Source: Atherix ibis (lineage: Eukaryota > Arthropoda > Insecta > Diptera > Athericidae). Taken from it: a stretch of DNA of 64,000 nt. Within the stretch, counting starts at the first letter, position 1. Every line of letters begins with the position of its first letter. The translations under genes and the position numbers were made by a program. Of the stretch, positions 59,146 through 64,000 are shown in pieces. The notes under the pieces are model-generated. The model searched no databases. It saw only the letters and a list, made by a program, of their open reading frames with translations, and was not told where the DNA came from. The DNA lies in the NCBI GenBank assembly GCA_958298945.1, contig OY282608.1, positions 73,146,806 through 73,210,805 on the forward strand, given 5' to 3'.

Positions 59146-62100
59146 ACGAACAAACCAACAAACCAACAAGCCAACAAACCAACAAACCAACAAACAAACA
59201 AACCAACAAACCAACAAACCAACAAGCCAATAAAACAACAAACCAAAAAAAAAATAAACCAACAAACCAACAAACCAACAAACCAACAAACCAACAAACC
59301 AACAAACCAACAAACCTACAAACCAACAAACTAACAAACAAACAAACCAACAAACCAACGAACCAACGAATCAACAAGCCAACAAACCAACACGCGAACA
59401 AACGAACAAACCAACAAACGAACAAACCAACAAACCAACAAACAAACAAGCCAACAAGCCAACAAGCCAACAAACAAACAAGCCAACAAACCAACATACC
59501 AACAAACCAACAAACCATCAAACGAACAAACCAACAATCCAACAAACCAACAACCCAGCAAACCATCAAACCAACAAGCCAACAAACCAGCAAGCCAACA
59601 AACGAACAAACCAACAAACCAACAAACCAACAAACCAACAAACCAACAAACCAACAAACCAACAAACCAACAAACCAACAAACCAACAAACCAACAAACC
59701 AACAAACCAACAAACCAACAAACAAACAGACAAACAAACCAACAAACCAACAAACCAACAAACCAACAAACCAACAAACCAACAAACCAACAAACCAACA
59801 AACACACAAACCAACAAACCAGCAAACCAACAAGCCAACAAACCAACAAACTAACAAACCAACAAACCAACAAGCCAACAAGTCAACAAACCAGCAAGCC
59901 AACAAACGAACAAACCAATAAACCAACAAACCAACAAACGAACAAATCAACAAGCCAACAAACCAAAAAACCAAGAAACCAACAAACCAACAATCCAAAA
60001 AACCAACAAACCAACAAACGAACAAACGAACAAACCAACAAACGAACAAACCAACAAACCAACAAGCCAACAAACCAACAAACCAACAAACCAACAAACG
60101 AACAAACGAACAAACGAACAAACCAACAAACCAACAAACCAACAAACCAACAAGCCAACAAACGAACAAACCAACAAACAAACAAACCAACAAACCAACA
60201 AACCAACATACCAACAAACCAAAAAACCAACAAACGAACGAACCAACAAACCAACAAACCAACAAACAAACAAACCAACAAACCAACAAACCAACAAACC
60301 AACAGACTAACACACGAACAAACAAACAAACGAACAAACCAACAAACCAACAAACGAACAAACCAACAAACCAGAAACCAACAAACCAACAAATCAACAA
60401 GCCAACAAACGAAATAAACCAACAAACCAACAAACCAACAAACCAACAAACGAACAAATCAACAAGCCAACAAACCAAAAAACCAAGAAACCAACAAACC
60501 AACAATCCAAAAAACCAACAAACCAACAAACGAACAAACGAACAAACCAACAAACGAACAAACCAACAAACCAACAAACCAACAAACCAACAAGCCAACA
60601 AACCAACAAACCAACAAACTAAAAAACGAACAAACCAACAAACCAACAAACCAACAAGCCAACAAACGAACAAACCAACAAACAAACAAACGAACAACCA
60701 ACAAACGAACAAATCAACAAACCACCAAACCAACAAGCCAACAAACCAACAAACCAACAAACCAACAAACCAACAAGCCAACAAAACAACAAACCAAAAA
60801 AAAATAAACCAACAAACCAACAAACCAATAAACCAACAAACCAACAAACAAACAAACCAACAAACCAACAAGCCAACAAGCCAACAAACCAACAAGCCAA
60901 CAAACCAACAGGCCAACAAACGAACAAACCAACAAATAAACAAACCAACAAACCAACAACCCAACAAACCAACAAACGAACAAACCAACAAACCATTAAA
61001 CGAACAAACCATCAAACCAAGTAAGCAACAAACCAACAAACCAACAAACCAACAAACCAACAAACCAACAAACCAACAAACCAACAAACCAACAAACCGA
61101 CAAACCAACAAACCAACAAGCCAACAAGCCAACAAATTAACAAGCCAACAAACGAACAAACCAACAAACAAACAAACCAACAAACGAACAAACCAACAAA
61201 CCAACAAACAAACAAACCAACAAACCAACAAACCAACAAGCCAACAAAACAACAAACCAAAAAAAAAATAAACCAACAAACCAACAAACCAACAAACCAA
61301 CAAACCAACAAACAAACAAACCAACAAACCAACAAGCCAACAAGCCAACAAACAAAAAAAAAAAAAACCAACAAGCCAACATGCCAACAAACCAACAAGC
61401 CAACAAACCAACAAACAAATAAACCAACAAACGAACAAACCAACAAACCAACAAAACAACAAGCCAACAAACGAACAAACCAACAAACCAGAAACCAACA
61501 AACCAACAAACCAAAAAGCCAACAAACCAACAAACCAACAAGCCAACAAACCAATAGACGAACAAACGAACAAACCAACAAACCAACAAACAAACAAACG
61601 AACAAACCAACAAACTAACAAACCAACAAACCAAGAAACCAAAAACGAACAAACGAACAAAGCAACAAACCAACAAACCAACAAGCCAACAAACCAACAA
61701 ACCAACAAACAAACAAACGAACAAATTAACAAACCAACAAGCCAACAAGCCAACAAACCAACAAACCAAAAAACGAACAAACGACCAAACCAACAAACCA
61801 ACAAACCAACAAACAAACAAACCAACAAACCAACAAACCAACAAACCAACAGACTAACACACCAACAAACAAACAAACGAACAAACCAACAAACCAACAA
61901 ACGAACAAACCAACAAACCAGAAACCAACAAACCAACAAACCAACAAGCCAACAAACGAAATAAACCAACAAACCTACAAACCAACAAACCAACAAACCA
62001 ACAAACGAACAAATCAACAAGCCAACAAACCAAAAAACAAAGAAACCAACAAACCAACAATCCAAAAAACCAACAAACCAACAAACGAACAAACGAACAA

Positions 62101-62200
62101 ACCAACAAACGAACAAACCAACAAACCAACAAACCAACAAACCAACAAGCCAACAAACCAACAAACTAAAGAACGAACAAACCAACAAACCAACAAACCA
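59146..62200. repeat. Higher-order repeat H, copy 2
   Basis: Head-to-tail copy of 56000-59055 with very few differences visible by eye. The match ends near 62200, where the sequence turns into F-like material. Confidence 0.9.
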
Positions 62201-64000
62201 ACAAGCCAACAAACGAACAAACCAACAAACAAACAAACCAACAAACCAACAAACCAACAAACCAACATACCAACAAACCAAAAAACCAACAAACGAACAA
62301 ACCAACAAACCAAGTAACCAAAAAACTAACAAACCAACAAACCAACAAGCCAACAATCCAACAAGCCAACAAACCAACAAACCAACAAACCAATAAACCA
62401 ACAAACCAACAAACCAACAAGCCAACAAGCCAACAAACCAACAAACCAACAAACCAACAAACCAACAAACCAAAAAACCAACAAACGAACAAACCAACAA
62501 ACCAACAAACCAACAAACGAACAAATCAACAAACCAACTAACCCACAATCCAACAAACCAATAAAACAACAAGCAAACAAGCCAACAAACCAACAAGCCA
62601 ACAAACGAACAAACGAACAAACAAACAAACCAACAAACCAACAAACCAACAAACCAACAAACCAAGAAGCAGACAAACGAACAAACGAACAAACCAACAA
62701 ACCAACAAGCCAGCAAACCAACAAGCCAACAAGCCAACAATCCAACAAATCAACAAGCCAACAAACCAAAAAACCAACAAACCAGCAAACGAGAAACCAA
62801 CAAACCAACAAACCAAAAGGCCAACAAGTTAACAAACCAACAAGCCAACAAACGAAACAAACCAACAAACCAACAAATCAACAAACCATCAAACGAACAA
62901 ATCAACAAACAAACAAACGAACAAACCAACAAACCAAGAAACCAACAAACCAACAAACCAACAAGCCAACAAGCCAACAAACCAACAAACCAATAAACCA
63001 ACAAACCAACAAACTACAAACCAACAAGCCAACAAGCCAACAAACCAACAAACCAACAAGCCAACAAACCAAAAATTCAACAAACCAACAAACCGAGAAA
63101 CCAACAAACCAACAAACCAACAAGCCAACAAACCAACAAACCAACAAGCCAACAAACGAACAAACCAACAAACCAACAAACCAACAAACCAACAAACGAA
63201 CAAACCAACAAACAAACAAACGAACAACCAACAAACGAACAAATCAACAAACCAACAAACCAACAAACCAACAAACCAACAACCCAACAAACCAACAAAC
63301 CAACAAACCAACAAACAAACAAACCAACAAACGAGCAAACCAACAAACCAATAAACGAACAAACCAACAAACCAAGTAAGCAACAAACCAAGAAACCAAC
63401 AAACCAACAAGCCAACAAGCCAACAAATTAACAAGCCAACAAACGAACAAACCAACAAACAAACAAACCAACAAACCAACAAACCAACAAACCAACAAAC
63501 CAACAAACCAACAAACAAACAAACCAACAAACCAACAAACCAACAAGCCAACAAAACAACAAACCAAAAAAAAATAAACCAACAAACCAACAAACCAACA
63601 AACCAACAAACCAACAAACCAACAAACCAACAAACCAACAAACCAACAAACAAACAGACCAACAAACCAACAAGCCAACAAGCCAACAAACCGGCAAGCC
63701 AACAAACGAACAAACCAACAAACCAACAAACAAACAAACCAACAAATCAACAAACCAACAAACCAACAAACCAACAAACCAACAAACCAACAAACCAACA
63801 AACCAACAAACCAACAAACCAACAAACCAACAAACCAACAAACCAACAAACCAACAAACCAACAAACCAACAAACCAACAAACCAACAAACCAACAAACC
63901 AAGAAACCAACAAACCAACAAACCAACAAGCCAACAAGCCAACAAACCAACAAACCAATAAACCAACAAACCAACAAACTACAAACCAACAAGCCAACAA
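62201..64000. repeat. F/G-related array, running off the window end
   Basis: ATTCAA at 63075 and tag at 63575 are offset exactly 7930 from 55145 and 55645. About 62750-63420 follows the order of 54820-55490. It carries a pure canonical run at about 63749-63900 (19 units). The array is still unbroken at base 64000. Confidence 0.78.

Larger units (their letters stand above)
31793..63575. repeat. Dispersed tag: A-run (8-10) followed by TAAACC, 29 copies
   Basis: The T of the tag was located at 31793, 33985, 34766, 36402, 36864, 37923, 39196, 39666, 40741, 42015, 42479, 43230, 44304, 44768, 47024, 47941, 49244, 50617, 51096, 53347, 54280, 55645, 56109, 57667, 58123, 59255, 60805, 61269 and 63575. 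It is usually preceded by AAAACAACAAACC. A shorter relative with six A occurs at 1437, 2348, 6113 and 7024. These are marker units of the satellite, not regulatory sites. Confidence 0.85.
1..64000. repeat. Continuous satellite array, 8-bp unit AACAAACC (GGTTTGTT on the - strand)
   Basis: Every line of the window is built from the 8-mer AACAAACC or one- to two-base variants of it. The commonest variants are AACAAGCC and AACAAACG. Others include AACAAACA, AATAAACC, AACAATCC, AACAAATC, AACAAACT, AAAAAACC, AAGAAACC and AACAGACC. Occasional 7-bp units (AGAAACC, GAAAACC, AACAACC) and 9-bp units (AAACAAACC) shift the register. No non-repetitive interruption, transposon or gene was found, and the array continues past both window ends. 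The canonical unit has no stop codon in any frame, so long open frames appear by default; - strand frames read as a repeating LLVCWFVG and + strand frames as NKPTNQQT. These are not considered coding. The unit does not match any satellite or telomere repeat I can name with confidence. Function is unknown; a structural heterochromatin role is inference. Confidence 0.97.

Noticed and set aside
59075..62740. 1221-codon open frame on the - strand as a giant membrane protein
   Set aside because: It begins at a TTG inside the repeat, has no upstream signals, and is one of several overlapping open frames with the same LLVCWFVG repeat. It passes through 7- and 9-bp units that change frame without closing it, which shows there is no frame-specific constraint.
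31793..63575. A-run/TAAACC tags as terminators or polyadenylation signals
   Set aside because: There is no hairpin and no AATAAA in fixed relation to a transcript. The tags are copied with the satellite blocks and have no gene beside them.
1..64000. CRISPR array
   Set aside because: There are no conserved repeats separated by unique spacers; the repeat and any would-be spacers are the same 8-mer.
1..64000. Telomere repeat tract
   Set aside because: The G/T strand and short unit recall telomeres, but the unit GGTTTGTT matches no telomere repeat I know. The many variant units, kilobase higher-order repeats and lack of a chromosome end fit an interstitial satellite better.

Overview
The whole 64 kb window is one uninterrupted satellite array. 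The basic unit is 8 bp, written on the + strand as AACAAACC and on the - strand as GGTTTGTT. I found no gene, RNA gene, mobile element, CRISPR array or stretch of unique sequence longer than a couple of tens of bases. The array runs off both ends of the window, so its full size is unknown. The + strand is almost entirely A and C: by eye about 60% A, 35% C, a few percent G and about 1-2% T (estimated, not counted). The long open frames on both strands are by-products of a stop-free 8-mer and should not be read as genes.

A continuous array of this size with multi-kilobase internal duplications is what is known from eukaryotic heterochromatin (centromeric, pericentromeric, subtelomeric or sex-chromosome satellites). 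I infer a eukaryotic chromosome assembled from long reads, but nothing here identifies the species. A bacterial or archaeal source is not formally excluded, only unlikely.

Three levels of organisation can be read. (1) The 8-bp unit, with a limited set of variants such as AACAAGCC, AACAAACG, AACAAACA, AATAAACC, AACAATCC, AAAAAACC and AACAAATC, plus 7- and 9-bp units that shift the register. (2) Short marked cassettes, for example an A8-A10 run followed by TAAACC, seen 29 times and only from 31.79 kb rightward. (3) Kilobase-scale repeats made of the same ordered string of variant units: about 4.65-4.69 kb (0.17-9.52 kb, two copies plus a remnant), about 7.19 kb offset (12.3-15.5 and 19.5-22.7 kb), 781 bp (17.57-19.13 kb), 1446 bp (21.7-24.5 kb), 3478/2224 bp offsets (three copies in 24.4-31.6 kb), 1636 bp offset (34.0-36.8 kb), 2818 bp (36.4-42.0 kb), about 6.32 kb offset (45.5-48.8 and 51.8-55.2 kb), 5.01-5.03 kb offset (49.8-52.0 and 54.8-57.0 kb) and 3146 bp (56.0-62.2 kb).

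The window divides near 31.7 kb into a left half and a right half with different marker variants. Length differences between copies are mostly multiples of 8 bp, or single bases inside A-runs. That pattern fits growth by unequal exchange or segmental amplification followed by unit-register slippage. No genes work together here. The interest lies in the scale and layering of the array, its extreme strand asymmetry, and the clues it holds about how it grew.
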